From Tieghemostelium lacteum (lineage: Eukaryota > Evosea > Eumycetozoa > Dictyosteliales > Raperosteliaceae): a stretch of 64,000 nucleotides of DNA. The DNA is taken from contig LODT01000001.1 in assembly GCA_001606155.1 (NCBI GenBank), positions 1 through 64,000 on the forward strand, in the 5' to 3' direction. Positions 1 through 9,343 of the stretch are shown one piece after another. How positions within the stretch are numbered: position 1 is the stretch's first letter; each line of letters begins with the position of its first letter. The notes below the pieces were generated by a model. It saw only the letters and a list, made by a program, of their open reading frames with translations, ran no database searches and was not told where the DNA came from. The position numbers were made by a program, and so were the translations under genes.

Positions 1-150
1 ACCCTACCCTACCCTACCCTACCCTACCCTACCCTACCCTACCCTACCCTACCCTACCCTACCCTACCCTACCCTACCCTACCCTACCCTACCCTACCCT
101 ACCCTACCCTACCCTACCCTACCCTACCCTACCCTACCCTACCCTACCCT
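1..150. repeat. Telomeric repeat, 30 perfect ACCCT units
   Basis: Thirty uninterrupted copies of the pentamer ACCCT start at base 1. The G-rich strand, TAGGG, therefore points outward to the left, as expected for a left chromosome end. Bases 151-180 hold degenerate versions (ctaacct, ctctaccca). The unit is five bases, one T shorter than the common TTAGGG. No rDNA-like sequence is seen, unlike chromosome ends described for D. discoideum. Confidence 0.93.
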
Positions 151-309
151 CAGCTAACCTCACCTAACCTACTCTACCCACCAAAGTATTTGCTTACCGA
201 CTAGAGTTACAGAGAATTTACCTTCTTCTTTCTCCATACGTTTGTAGAATACCATCAATTGCTTATATTACTCCTATGTATGCTAATCTACCAATACGTG
301 CATAGAAAA

Positions 310-830
310 CCATCAATAACCTTCAACAACCTTCCAACAACTTTTAGCAGCATTCATTAACCTTCAATAACCTTCATTAACCTTCAATAACCTTCATTAA
401 CCTTCAATAACCTTCATTAACCTTCAATAACCTTCAATAACCTTCAATAACCTTCAATAACCTTCAATAACCTTCAATAACCTTCATTAACCTTCATTAA
501 CCTTCATTAACCTTCATCAACCTTCAACAACCTTCATTAACCTTCATCAACCTTCAACAACCTTCATTAACCTTCATTAACCTTCATTAACCTTCATTAA
601 CCTTCAATAACCTTCATTAACCTTCATTAACCTTCATTAACCTTCAATAACCTTCAATAACCTTCAATAACCTTCAATAACCTTCAATAACCTTCATTAA
701 CCTTCATTAACCTTCATTAACCTTCATTAACCTTCATTAACCTTCATTAACCTTCATCAACCTTCAACAACCTTCATTAACCTTCATTAACCTTCATTAA
801 CCTTAATTAACCTTCAATAACCTTCCAATA
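310..830. repeat. Subtelomeric 10-bp tandem repeat, about 46 units
   Basis: From 361 to 820 the sequence is a strict 10-bp tandem array with consensus CCTTCAWYAA. Only the two bases before the final AA vary (AT, TT, TC or AC). Flanking bases 310-360 and 821-930 hold decayed copies. The order of variants is itself repeated: a run of AT units, a run of TT units, then the pair TC-AC, then TT units, is seen at 421-600 and again at 641-800, which suggests block duplication. No spacer, palindrome or CRISPR-like architecture is present. Confidence 0.93.
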
Positions 831-1760
831 ACCTCTAAAACTTTCCAACATTCTCCAATACCATTTTCCAAAACCCTCCAACAATATCCAATACCTGTTA
901 ACAATCTTCAATACCTTCAAACATTACTACACTGCCTATCATGCAATTAATTACAATCAGATTCAACCTAACCAAACCAACATTATCCAAGCTCATCAAA
1001 ATATATTTGAAATCCTGCTACTGTTTCCTAAAATAATATCAGTTAATATTAATGAAAATATTTCAATATTCATTAATATTAAATCATACTATAATGTATT
1101 TTCCAACTATCTGCTGGAAATATGGCATAGATTGTAACAATAGTATAAATATACCAATCCCAGTTCAGTGATAATTGAAAAAACCTACTGAATTTGACCA
1201 TATTCATCCAAACTAATCTCTATTCTCTTTTCTACACTTCTTCACTTCTGTCACTAATAATTCTTGAATTCTTATTTCTCTTCTTCTAATTTAATGTGGT
1301 TATCTGCTGTTGTTGTGTTGAAATTGAAATGTTGCTGTTATTTAATATCAATCAATATTAATGAATATATTCTATATTCTAGTACCAATCAACGCTATTG
1401 ACATCACCATTAAAGGTGGTGTAGAAATTTCATGTAAAGTCAATTGTCATTACTTTCAAGAGTAATTGTATGATAACTAATGAAAAGAAAGATAAGAAGC
1501 TTATGGTAGAGGTTGAATTACCAAATCAGATGAGTAATTACATTGGCAGTGCGTACCGATATTTAAATATCCATATCACAATAAAAAAAGTAACAAAAAA
1601 AAAAAAAATTATGTGGTATTTTAAAACATTAAATGGGTTACATTTCATTGAGTTAATTATAGAATTCTATTTAAACCTTCTAACTCACAATATATTAATT
1701 ATAAGATATTTTTATAGTTTATTTAAAATGAAATTAAAATTTTTAAATCTTCTCCAAGGT
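831..1760. other. Subtelomeric spacer
   Basis: There is no gene I can support here. Bases 831-1000 are C-rich on the plus strand and look like a fading continuation of the 10-bp repeat. A perfect 14-bp inverted repeat sits at 1043-1082, and part of its motif recurs near 1350-1370. A short plus-strand reading frame at 1470-1790 has no recognisable family and an AT-rich second half, so I do not call it a gene. Confidence 0.6.
1043..1082. repeat. 14-bp perfect inverted repeat
   Basis: TTAATATTAATGAA at 1043-1056 is the exact reverse complement of the bases at 1069-1082, with a 12-base spacer. The arms are AT-rich, so chance is a real possibility, but the match is perfect and a shortened copy of the arm occurs about 270 bp downstream. 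Confidence 0.7.
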
Positions 1761-1873
1761 TTAAATCATTTCAATACCTTCTTTCTTTAGTTTATTAAGA
1801 ATTGGTAAATAAATTTCAGGAGTAACCGGACCAATCACACTATGTTCTTTAATTACTTGATCCAAGATGAATT
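1761..1873 (-). pseudogene. Fragment resembling the C-terminus of saccharopine dehydrogenase / aminoadipic semialdehyde synthase
   Basis: The minus strand encodes about 37 residues ending at a stop at 1761-1763, including [20 protein letters not shown]. From memory this matches the end of animal AASS and yeast Lys9 (GP-x-x-x-EIY-x-PI, then an L..L..EGI helix), the last step of lysine degradation or biosynthesis. A plausible splice acceptor (TATCAG) lies at 1874-1876. Upstream minus-strand sequence to about 1990 has a possible donor, but joining the pieces gives a stop, and no further homologous exon is visible before the next gene. I read it as the stranded 3' end of a broken copy near the telomere. 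The family assignment is moderate because it rests on a short stretch. Confidence 0.45.
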
Positions 1874-2127
1874 CTGATATTTAAAAGATTTATTACGTTA
1901 TTTGTTTTTTATTTTCTAAATTGTATCTTACATTTCTATAAAAAGTGTTTGAATAACAATTAACTCCTCATAAAGCTATTTGTCAAATCTCTCAAAGGTT
2001 GATACAATGTTATTGTCAATATACAATAATAGATGCAACATCTAATATATATTATTTATACCATTTAATGCGCCAATTGTGTTCTAATAATATTTTAAGT
2101 TTAATTTTGTATGATACTATTGATTTA

Positions 2128-3720
2128 TTATTTATTTATTTTTTGAGTGATTCGTGGATAATATCTACTATCCCTTATGCAAAATTTACTTGACATGTCT
2201 TGGACGAAAGAAAGATTAAGTGTTGGATTGTTTTCTATCATCTGCTCAACAGTTTCTGCAGTGACAAAGTCAATATCCAAATTCAAAGATTTAAGTGATT
2301 TACTAGACTTGATCAACTCTGCAAAATCAATGATAAACTGTTGAGGTGGTTCTTTTTTACAAGAACACCATGTGTCAACATGTGATATCGATAGAGCAGT
2401 CAGAGTCTTGTGATTCTTCAACAACTCTTTACACTTGTTCCACAAGTCATGAGAATACTCGTGAGGTGGTACAGTAGCGTAACAATTAGAATGTAAATAG
2501 AAATCACAAAACAGATATCTATCTTCTTTGTAATCTTTTTCTAATGCATCATAGAACTCTGTTGGGAAAGTCCAGTGTTCTTTTATATCGTCATTTTCCG
2601 GACACAGATTCTTCTCATGAGAATGTTTTATATTGTCAATATTAATATTATTTACTGGTGTGTATCTGGATCTTCTGGGAGGTGCTTTACCATTATATCT
2701 ATCATAGCTCTTGTAGAATGAAAATAGTTGATGAAATTGCAGTGTTATATCCAGAGTGTGGAGATTAGGCGCTTGAAGTAGCCTATAAAGAGCCATCAGT
2801 GGTATTGGTAGATTGAATATCCTTACAGACTGATATCGTTGATTATGTATTGATATACTATGACAAATATCAAAATATTCATACTTTGAATCAGAATCCC
2901 CTAGTGACTTTATAGTGAGTTCCAATGGATCAAGGAATAGAATGGCATCAGTAAAGTCGCTGTAATGTATTGGTGGACACAGAGTTCTTACATCAGAAGT
3001 CACTTCCAAGTAATTAGTTTCAAAATTTTTTTCAGTCATTGCATCCTCTCTATTCCTCCCAGAGTCATTATCATATTCATCATTATTCCATGATTCAATG
3101 TCATTTTCGTCCAAATGAAATTTGAAATTATACTTGATACCTGGAATCTGCAGTTCATTAACATATCTAACCAGAAACCAGTTGATATAGGGATCCGATA
3201 CACAATATATTGTTATGGTCTCTAACGACAGTTTTCCAGCATCATTATTGTTGTTGTTTTTGTTATTACAATGTTTTCTATATTGTTTGAATGCAGAGAC
3301 AAACATTTTGAGATCCCCAAGTCTGACTTTTAGGTGTTGGATGTGGTGAAAGTGTGATACCAACCTATATGGCTTAGTAATAGTGAGGTCAAAAGAGAGG
3401 TTCCATCGATAACTTTCAAAAATAAAGCTATTTGTAAATAAATGTTCAAGTTTTAGTACTCTTGATAGAACAATATCTCTACAAATTCTAAACCAATTCC
3501 AACAAACCAATGAAAATTGTATTGTGACAGTTGATAATTCTTTTTCTTGGTCATCTACCATTATGTCTTCATTGTATTCACTCAATCTGTTGAATTCCAA
3601 TTTTAAAATCTCTTTGCACAGATATAATGGCAGTAGTGTAATTACTTTCTCTTCTATTATATTGTGATGATATATTTTTAATTTTTTGTTATCACGGCTT
3701 TCCTTTTCCTCTCTTTTCAT
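2128..3720 (-). CDS. F-box-like protein of a dictyostelid-type family
   Basis: Single-exon, 530 residues, ATG at 3720. Near the N-terminus (residues about 28-95) an LPLYLCKEILK segment followed by SLVCWNWFRICRD resembles the F-box pattern (LP..l..Ei......FS.VCk.W). The middle and C-terminal parts have regularly spaced leucine-rich stretches (LHTLDITL, LKSLNLDID) suggesting irregular LRR-like repeats, with an Asn tract near residue 155. F-box proteins are substrate adaptors of SCF ubiquitin ligases, and large lineage-specific families with this layout are common in dictyostelids. Substrate unknown. It is the first intact gene from the telomere, about 2 kb in. The F-box match is loose, so the call could also be a plain LRR-like orphan. 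Confidence 0.6.
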   Translation of the reverse strand: MKREEKESRDNKKLKIYHHNIIEEKVITLLPLYLCKEILKLEFNRLSEYNEDIMVDDQEKELSTVTIQFSLVCWNWFRICRDIVLSRVLKLEHLFTNSFIFESYRWNLSFDLTITKPYRLVSHFHHIQHLKVRLGDLKMFVSAFKQYRKHCNNKNNNNNDAGKLSLETITIYCVSDPYINWFLVRYVNELQIPGIKYNFKFHLDENDIESWNNDEYDNDSGRNREDAMTEKNFETNYLEVTSDVRTLCPPIHYSDFTDAILFLDPLELTIKSLGDSDSKYEYFDICHSISIHNQRYQSVRIFNLPIPLMALYRLLQAPNLHTLDITLQFHQLFSFYKSYDRYNGKAPPRRSRYTPVNNINIDNIKHSHEKNLCPENDDIKEHWTFPTEFYDALEKDYKEDRYLFCDFYLHSNCYATVPPHEYSHDLWNKCKELLKNHKTLTALSISHVDTWCSCKKEPPQQFIIDFAELIKSSKSLKSLNLDIDFVTAETVEQMIENNPTLNLSFVQDMSSKFCIRDSRYYPRITQKINK

Positions 3721-4240
3721 AGTTATCTATTGGATGATTCAAAAAGGAGAGTTAAAAAAAATGGGATAAAAATTTTCACGCTGTTGTTATTGTAAAAATT
3801 GTTGAAAGATTTATCACCACTGAGATCTAATGTTGCTAGTTGAGTTGTTGAATTCCAATTTTCCAATCAACATATCTATAGATGATAGGTGAAATGAAAT
3901 AACATGATCATTCACAACTAATCCATGCTTTCAATTGAACGACTCAGTAAGACACCAAGAAAATCATTCAACCACCTACCATTGGTAGATTTACCAGTGC
4001 AGGTGTTATGTGTTTGTTTTTAGCGATTGATGTTATTTTTACTTTCCCACTGCTGTATTTATCTTCTATTGAAGTAACTGGATTGATATTGTCATACCTA
4101 AGGTATTTTTATTTTCTTACTACCTTGTTTTAATAGTCTAGTTACTGTATTGGTACTAATAGAATTATGTGAATTCGAGTTTAATATAAATTATCTATCC
4201 ATTTTGATTTTAGTGGTCTATTACATCTACTATTATCTTG
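3721..4240. other. Intergenic spacer
   Basis: 520 bp, AT-rich, upstream of the F-box-like gene. It contains the likely promoter of that gene (A-rich leader just above 3720). I see no other coding, repeat or structural signal. Confidence 0.5.
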
Positions 4241-4475
4241 TTAGAAATTAATAGGTGCTATATCAATATCATTATCATCGTTCATATTTATATCGTCATC
4301 CTTTATCATATTTCTAGATTTCCATATGAGTTCACCAGTTTGTTGTTCATCATCAATTTCCCCTCTAACATATGTTTTGTAAGTGTCTAACATCTTTTTG
4401 GAGGGTGATAAGTCAACTTGAACTGGATCATGTTTCTGATCAGGTGTAAATGTTATATGTTCATCATCTTCTATT
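4241..4475 (-). CDS. Possible terminal exon of an unidentified small gene
   Basis: A minus-strand open segment of about 75 residues ends at 4241. It is acidic at both ends (EDDEH..., DDNDIDIAPINF) with KKMLDTYKTYVRGEIDDEQQ in the middle. There is no ATG at its 5' end; an acceptor-like CAATAG lies just upstream, so it is probably a 3' exon. Short GT...AG pieces exist between 4476 and 4640, but I could not build a convincing upstream exon. No family recognised. It may be a gene relic, like other pieces in this subtelomeric zone. Confidence 0.3.
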
Positions 4476-4483
4476 GAATACAA

Positions 4484-4859
4484 TAGCAGATTGTTTTACA
4501 ATTACAAATTTTTACTTCTTTTTGATTACAAAAATAACGATGAAGACTACAGAAAATAATAAAAAATATTAATCCAAAAATGAACCAAACTTCCTTTTAC
4601 TTACAAAAAGTTAAACTTTAGGTGTTAAAAGAAAAAAATAAGATTGAATACCAACTCATTTGATGAAAACCTTTTTTTCCACAATAGTAGTCAGTTTTGT
4701 AATCATACATTGGAATTAAGCATTCTGTCTAAGACAAATTTAATACTGCACACAAAAAATATCAGAAGTTCAATAAATAGCACATCATATTGTTGTACTT
4801 TTAGCAATATACAAATATGTTGTTTTGAAATCATTGCCTGGGATTATATTTTTTTTAAT
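4484..4859. other. Spacer downstream of the minus-strand paralogue
   Basis: 376 bp between the 3' end of the 597-residue gene and the exon at 4241. A minus-strand open stretch near 4690-4820 (starting MISKQHICILL) has about 43 codons and no recognisable family. Splice-like GTAAGT and CTGTAG are present. I do not claim a gene. Confidence 0.35.
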
Positions 4860-6653
4860 TTATTTTGAAGGGATATCACATAAGATATCCAAACCTTTTT
4901 TAATATCTGGGTTTGAAGATTCATAGAGAGAGTCAGACAATACAGCCCAATCCATTTGTTCAGAATCATCAGAATCATAATCTACTCTGTATGAAGTTGG
5001 TTGTGATTTAATAAAAGTGGAGATTTGATCAGGAACATCAGGATTTGATTTCTTTACTAATTGAATCATATTTATGATTGCAACAATATTATCCTTCATG
5101 TATTTTCGAATCGATAGACCAAATAGAGTTCCACCGAGATAGAGAGCCAAAGGTCCACTAAATGATGTTTTTTGCATCATGATGAAAACATTTTTAGCGA
5201 ATTTTGAATCCAATTCATCTAATGGAATAACAAATGAACCTCTCTTTTGTACTTTAGAACTACCGAAGCTAGTTAATGCTGCATAATCTTCTGATACAAT
5301 ATAGAGAGTTGGAATAATTTTACTAATGAGAGTACGAGAAGAATCCTCAACTACAATGGGAACCAGAGTTTGGAAAGCTTTTACAACAGATTCAGGTGAC
5401 ATAGTTTTTGTTATATCTCTAATGAATTCACCCATTCTTATATAGACTCTATTAGCATTAACAGCATCAATATATTCATGTATATAGAGTGCTCTACCAG
5501 CATAGAGTTTAGAGACATTAAAATTTTTCATATCTTCATGGTTATAAAGTCCGTAGGCAATAGTTCCAATTTGACAGGCACACAATAGACCATTTAAGAA
5601 TTTATAAAACAATGGATCAGGTTTAATTGGATCAAATGTAGAATCAACAGTGGCAGCTTTAAATAATAACACAGTAGATTTGGTAATAAATGTCAACATG
5701 TTGAGATTTTTAATGGTCCTTTTTGGTTGTAGAGAGACCTTATTGAATAATTCAGTAATACTCTGACTAGCCTTAATAACATCACCAAATGTATTGACAA
5801 TAGTGTTAACCAAACCAAGGAATTGATTGCTTGGATTCTTTAGAATTCTTTTTAAAACTTTGAGAGTAGTTTGGTAGTAAACTGCTTTGGTAAATGCACA
5901 ACTTTGGAAACAATTGGATAGAGAAAATGCTAGAGCAGTGTAGGCCATACTACCAATAACATCATTACTAAGTCTATAGGTTGGATTTAAAAGATCCAAT
6001 TTAGATTTTAGTTCCAAAGTTTTGAATTGATCTAGTTCTGTGGAATTATCAACAGTTGCAACTAGGTTTGAAATATATTGAATTGCTTTTGCCTGTGCTC
6101 CAGTAACATCCACAAATAGTGTACTTCTAACTTTGGCATTAAATGTAGCACGATGATAAATATATGGTAATATTTGTGGTACCAATTCTTTTAGAGCAAT
6201 AAAATATAACATCATAGTTTGTTTAGTCAACATAGAGTTTAAGGTGAGATCATCCAATTCATTTTCTACAGTACCACATCTAATAGAAGATTTATATTCA
6301 GCAGCACCTTCAGTGTGATAAATAGTTTGTAAAAACCAAACTTGTGCATATTCTTTATAGAACTCAGCAGCTTTTTCATCTTTTAACAACTCTTGTACAT
6401 CTGGGTTCAATGTACCGATAGCACTGAAATTATTATAGTAATTCAAAATATCAACAAAGTATTTTTGTGACTTCTCTTTTACAATATCGATTTTGGTATT
6501 GGCATCAAAAGTGCTGATATTCAAGAAATTATTAACTATTAATGTGTCTGGTGATAATTTAGGTATATCTGGGAATTGTGTTGCAATTATATTATCTCTC
6601 CATGCTTGAAATTCTTCTAAAAATTTACCACCTAGATTATTAGTTGTAGACAT
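4860..6653 (-). CDS. Paralogue A of an unknown family (597 aa)
   Basis: Intron-less, 597 residues, ATG at 6653. It is clearly paralogous to the gene at 7120-8859 transcribed the other way. Shared blocks include EF.AWRD near the N-terminus, VDIVKEK-type, TKQTMM..F.A.KE (about residue 140), ELK.KLDLL.PT (about 215), FYKF.N.LL..CQ...IAYG (about 375) and a C-terminal GP..L.LGG.L. The copy at 7120 has a long hydrophobic region near its C-terminus; here the matching stretch is partly charged (IVSEDYAALTSFGSSK) and only one short hydrophobic segment remains. It ends in an acidic tail rich in Asp and Ser. Family and function unrecognised; mostly alpha-helical by composition. Confidence 0.85.
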   Translation of the reverse strand: MSTTNNLGGKFLEEFQAWRDNIIATQFPDIPKLSPDTLIVNNFLNISTFDANTKIDIVKEKSQKYFVDILNYYNNFSAIGTLNPDVQELLKDEKAAEFYKEYAQVWFLQTIYHTEGAAEYKSSIRCGTVENELDDLTLNSMLTKQTMMLYFIALKELVPQILPYIYHRATFNAKVRSTLFVDVTGAQAKAIQYISNLVATVDNSTELDQFKTLELKSKLDLLNPTYRLSNDVIGSMAYTALAFSLSNCFQSCAFTKAVYYQTTLKVLKRILKNPSNQFLGLVNTIVNTFGDVIKASQSITELFNKVSLQPKRTIKNLNMLTFITKSTVLLFKAATVDSTFDPIKPDPLFYKFLNGLLCACQIGTIAYGLYNHEDMKNFNVSKLYAGRALYIHEYIDAVNANRVYIRMGEFIRDITKTMSPESVVKAFQTLVPIVVEDSSRTLISKIIPTLYIVSEDYAALTSFGSSKVQKRGSFVIPLDELDSKFAKNVFIMMQKTSFSGPLALYLGGTLFGLSIRKYMKDNIVAIINMIQLVKKSNPDVPDQISTFIKSQPTSYRVDYDSDDSEQMDWAVLSDSLYESSNPDIKKGLDILCDIPSK

Positions 6654-7119
6654 GTTTATTTGAAGCAGTACTTTTAAACTAAACTTTTTAAAATTTTTTT
6701 TTATTATTCTTTTAGTTTAGTTCTAATCCCAATCTGATCTTTGATATTTTCATTGAACCATAATTGCATGATCAATGGTCGTGTAATAATTTTCCAATAA
6801 TCAACAACGATTACTTTAAAAAAGAAAAAATGGACATTTTTATCATATTTTTTAACCGAAAAGACATGTCTTTTCAACAACTTTAATTTTTTTAATTAAT
6901 TATAGGAGTGCACTTCTTTATTTTTGCTAATGGAATCCTTTACAAAATCAAAAGACAAAAATCCATGATTAGTCTGAAAACAGTTCTTTTTTTAAATAAG
7001 TCTTTCGTTGAAATAGATGGAGGATTGTCCTATAATATAACAAACTTCAATCATGATAATAAAAAAAAAAAAAAAAAACAAACTCATTATTATTAATTAT
7101 TTAATAGACAATTAATACA
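6654..7119. promoter_or_regulatory. Shared bidirectional promoter region of the paralogue pair
   Basis: The 466-bp spacer separates the start codons of two divergent paralogues. Both leaders are A-rich on their sense strands (an A17 tract just before the plus-strand gene; an AAAAAA/TTTTTT stretch before the other). No conserved operator was found by eye. Confidence 0.5.
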
Positions 7120-8859
7120 ATGACAGATACTGCAAAAACTACTACTTTCATTGATGAATTTAAAACATGGAGAGATGCTAAAATTACAGCACCAACAGAT
7201 ACATCAACATTAACTGCTGAAGCTTTTTTAAAATTATCAACTTATGTCGATAAAGTTGATATTGTAAAAGAGAAAGCTGATGCATGGTTTGTAGAACTTG
7301 TTAATTATCACCAAAGTGACTTGGCACTAAAAGCAATGGGTATAACCAAACCAACACCATCTGCTGATCTTTTGGCACTTGCTACTGATGACAAAGTAAA
7401 AGAATTCTATACCAAATATGGTAAACTGTGGTTACTTAAAGCCTTACAAAGTTCATCCGAAACTACCTTATATAAATATAAAATCAATATCGAACAGGTG
7501 AATGATGATTTGAATTCCATCACTGGTAATACAATGTTTACCAAACAGACAATGATGATAAATTTCTTGGCAGTAAAAGAAAAAGCACCACAATTTCTTC
7601 CATTCATTTCCTATTCTGCTAATCTAATTGAAAAGGTAAAGGATCAGCTACTGCTCCAAGATTCAATCGACAAATACCTAAAAGAAGCTGTAACAGACCA
7701 AGTTAAAAATAAGGATGTAGCTAATGAATATGATCAATACCGATTCAATGAATTAAAAACTAAACTTGACTTGCTAGATCCCACCTTTGCATTATCTAAT
7801 AAGGTATTATCAGTCTATAATTGTGCATTGTATGCATTCATCACCTCAGCCAAGCCAAATGATACCCCAATCGTCAGAAAAATCTATACCCAAAATATTC
7901 TTAGACAATTGAAAAAGATTTACAGGAATGAAGATAATGAATTCCATACATTGGTTGGGGAAATGAAAGCTTCTTATGGTGGTGCATTAACTAAACTTGC
8001 ACATAAATTGTCATCAGCATTTTTTACCCATATGAATAGCAATTTATCAAACACAATTAATCCAGAACATGTAGTTACCCTTGAAACCGTATTATTAATG
8101 AAAGAAAGCAGTGCCAATGCATTAAAATTACCAGCTAATGAATCATTTTATAAATTTGGTAATGCTCTATTGGTAAGTTGTCAATTGGCTTCAATAGCCT
8201 ATGGTTTTTTAAATTACAACAAGTTAAATAAGTTCCAAAAAGGATTACTCTATACCGGCACTGCACTTACAGTTGTAGATATAGCCAGAGCTATTGCTGG
8301 AAAAACTGTATTTAACTATATGGCTAATGTAATTAGCGATGTATTGTTCTATAGAGGTGGTACAGCTCTAGCTAAAGGACTTTCCAAAGCTCTAGTAGTC
8401 GTTCCACAATTTGTTGGTAGAACTATTGTACAAATTTGCAATAAATTGGTACCAATCTTTCTTATTATATCTATTGGTTTCTCTATCTGGGATGCTGTTA
8501 TAGCTGCTAAAGAACAAAATTGGGGTATTTTTGCAGTTTCAGTTGCTGAAATTGTAGCAACACTAGGTTCTGGTATCTGTATTATTTTTGCTACAACTGC
8601 TTGGGCTGGTCCTGTGTCACTCATTCTTGGTGGTGTACTTATTGCTTTGGCACTCATTAAAGTAATCTGGGGTTTCTTGACTGCATTAATTGAAGGTGAT
8701 CCAAGACTTAATTTTATTGAATCTGTTGAGTTCCAATATAAAAACTCTCCATTTATTGATTTTTATTACCAATATGTTCAAACAAATGGTCCAATTGATA
8801 CTGATGAACAGAAACAGAAATTTTTAACTGTTTACAAATGGGTTGATGGTACTAGATAA
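7120..8859 (+). CDS. Paralogue B of an unknown family, with a C-terminal hydrophobic hairpin (579 aa)
   Basis: Intron-less, 579 residues, ATG at 7120. Head-to-head paralogue of the 597-residue gene; the two align over nearly their whole length by shared motifs (TKQTMM at about residue 143, ELKTKLDLLDPT at about 210, FYKFGNALLVSCQLASIAYG at about 345). Residues about 440-530 contain three hydrophobic segments: VPIFLIISIGFSIWDAVIAA, a stretch around EIVATLGSGICIIF, and AGPVSLILGGVLIALALIKV. The last two form a Gly-rich hairpin, as seen in membrane-inserting helical proteins. No signal peptide. I do not recognise the family; membrane association of the C-terminal part is an inference from composition. 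Confidence 0.87.
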   Translation: MTDTAKTTTFIDEFKTWRDAKITAPTDTSTLTAEAFLKLSTYVDKVDIVKEKADAWFVELVNYHQSDLALKAMGITKPTPSADLLALATDDKVKEFYTKYGKLWLLKALQSSSETTLYKYKINIEQVNDDLNSITGNTMFTKQTMMINFLAVKEKAPQFLPFISYSANLIEKVKDQLLLQDSIDKYLKEAVTDQVKNKDVANEYDQYRFNELKTKLDLLDPTFALSNKVLSVYNCALYAFITSAKPNDTPIVRKIYTQNILRQLKKIYRNEDNEFHTLVGEMKASYGGALTKLAHKLSSAFFTHMNSNLSNTINPEHVVTLETVLLMKESSANALKLPANESFYKFGNALLVSCQLASIAYGFLNYNKLNKFQKGLLYTGTALTVVDIARAIAGKTVFNYMANVISDVLFYRGGTALAKGLSKALVVVPQFVGRTIVQICNKLVPIFLIISIGFSIWDAVIAAKEQNWGIFAVSVAEIVATLGSGICIIFATTAWAGPVSLILGGVLIALALIKVIWGFLTALIEGDPRLNFIESVEFQYKNSPFIDFYYQYVQTNGPIDTDEQKQKFLTVYKWVDGTR

Positions 8860-9343
8860 CAATAAATTAATTAATTAATTTAACCCTTAAAGGGTTGGTG
8901 GTAAAAATATTCGATTTTATTACAATAATGTCACAAATATGAATGATAATAATAATTAAATTAATCTTATATTTCTTTAGTTTTTGTTAATCAATGTTAT
9001 CTCTGTTTTTTCTGTGGTATTGGTTTGTTCGTGTTTTTTTCCAGGTTTGTGTGTAGGAATACTCTTTCATTGATCCATATTACTGTTTTGTAAATTTATT
9101 CAGTGTAGATATTATCTGAAATATCATATTTAATTTACTTTTTACAAACACCATTCTAATTTTGTGGTTAAATATCATAAATGTGTGGGGGTCTTATAAT
9201 TGTCCGACTTATCCCACAACGAAAGAGCTCCTTTTGCTGGTTAACCAAAACGAGACAAAAATAAAAACTGAACAACTTTATCCAATTAGAGTATTTGATA
9301 TTTAGGTGGTTAAACCCATTTAAATATATATATTATATACCCA
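8860..9343. other. Intergenic spacer with a small structured, GC-richer island
   Basis: 484 bp between convergent genes. Bases 9180-9260 stand out: a stem TGTGGG (9184-9189) / CCCACA (9213-9218) with inner GTC/GAC pairing, then a perfect palindrome TGGTTAACCA at 9238-9247. No open frame. It could be a small non-coding RNA or a relic; no known RNA family was recognised. Confidence 0.4.

Noticed and set aside
361-820. Possible CRISPR-like or centromeric array
   Set aside because: Units are 10 bp with no spacers, and the array sits beside a telomere; it is a subtelomeric satellite.
1470-1790. 106-codon plus-strand open frame in the subtelomere
   Set aside because: No recognisable family, second half is AT-rich low-complexity, no promoter or splice context; kept only as a note in the spacer entry.
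1999-2193. 64-codon plus-strand open frame
   Set aside because: Low-complexity, overlaps the 3' end of the F-box-like gene; composition of a chance frame.
4644-4868. Open frame on the plus strand next to paralogue A
   Set aside because: No ATG at its start, AT-rich, overlaps the 3' end of the opposite gene.
8440-8700. Reading paralogue B as a pore-forming toxin because of its hydrophobic hairpin
   Set aside because: Only composition supports it; no sequence motif of a known pore-forming family is visible and there is no signal peptide.
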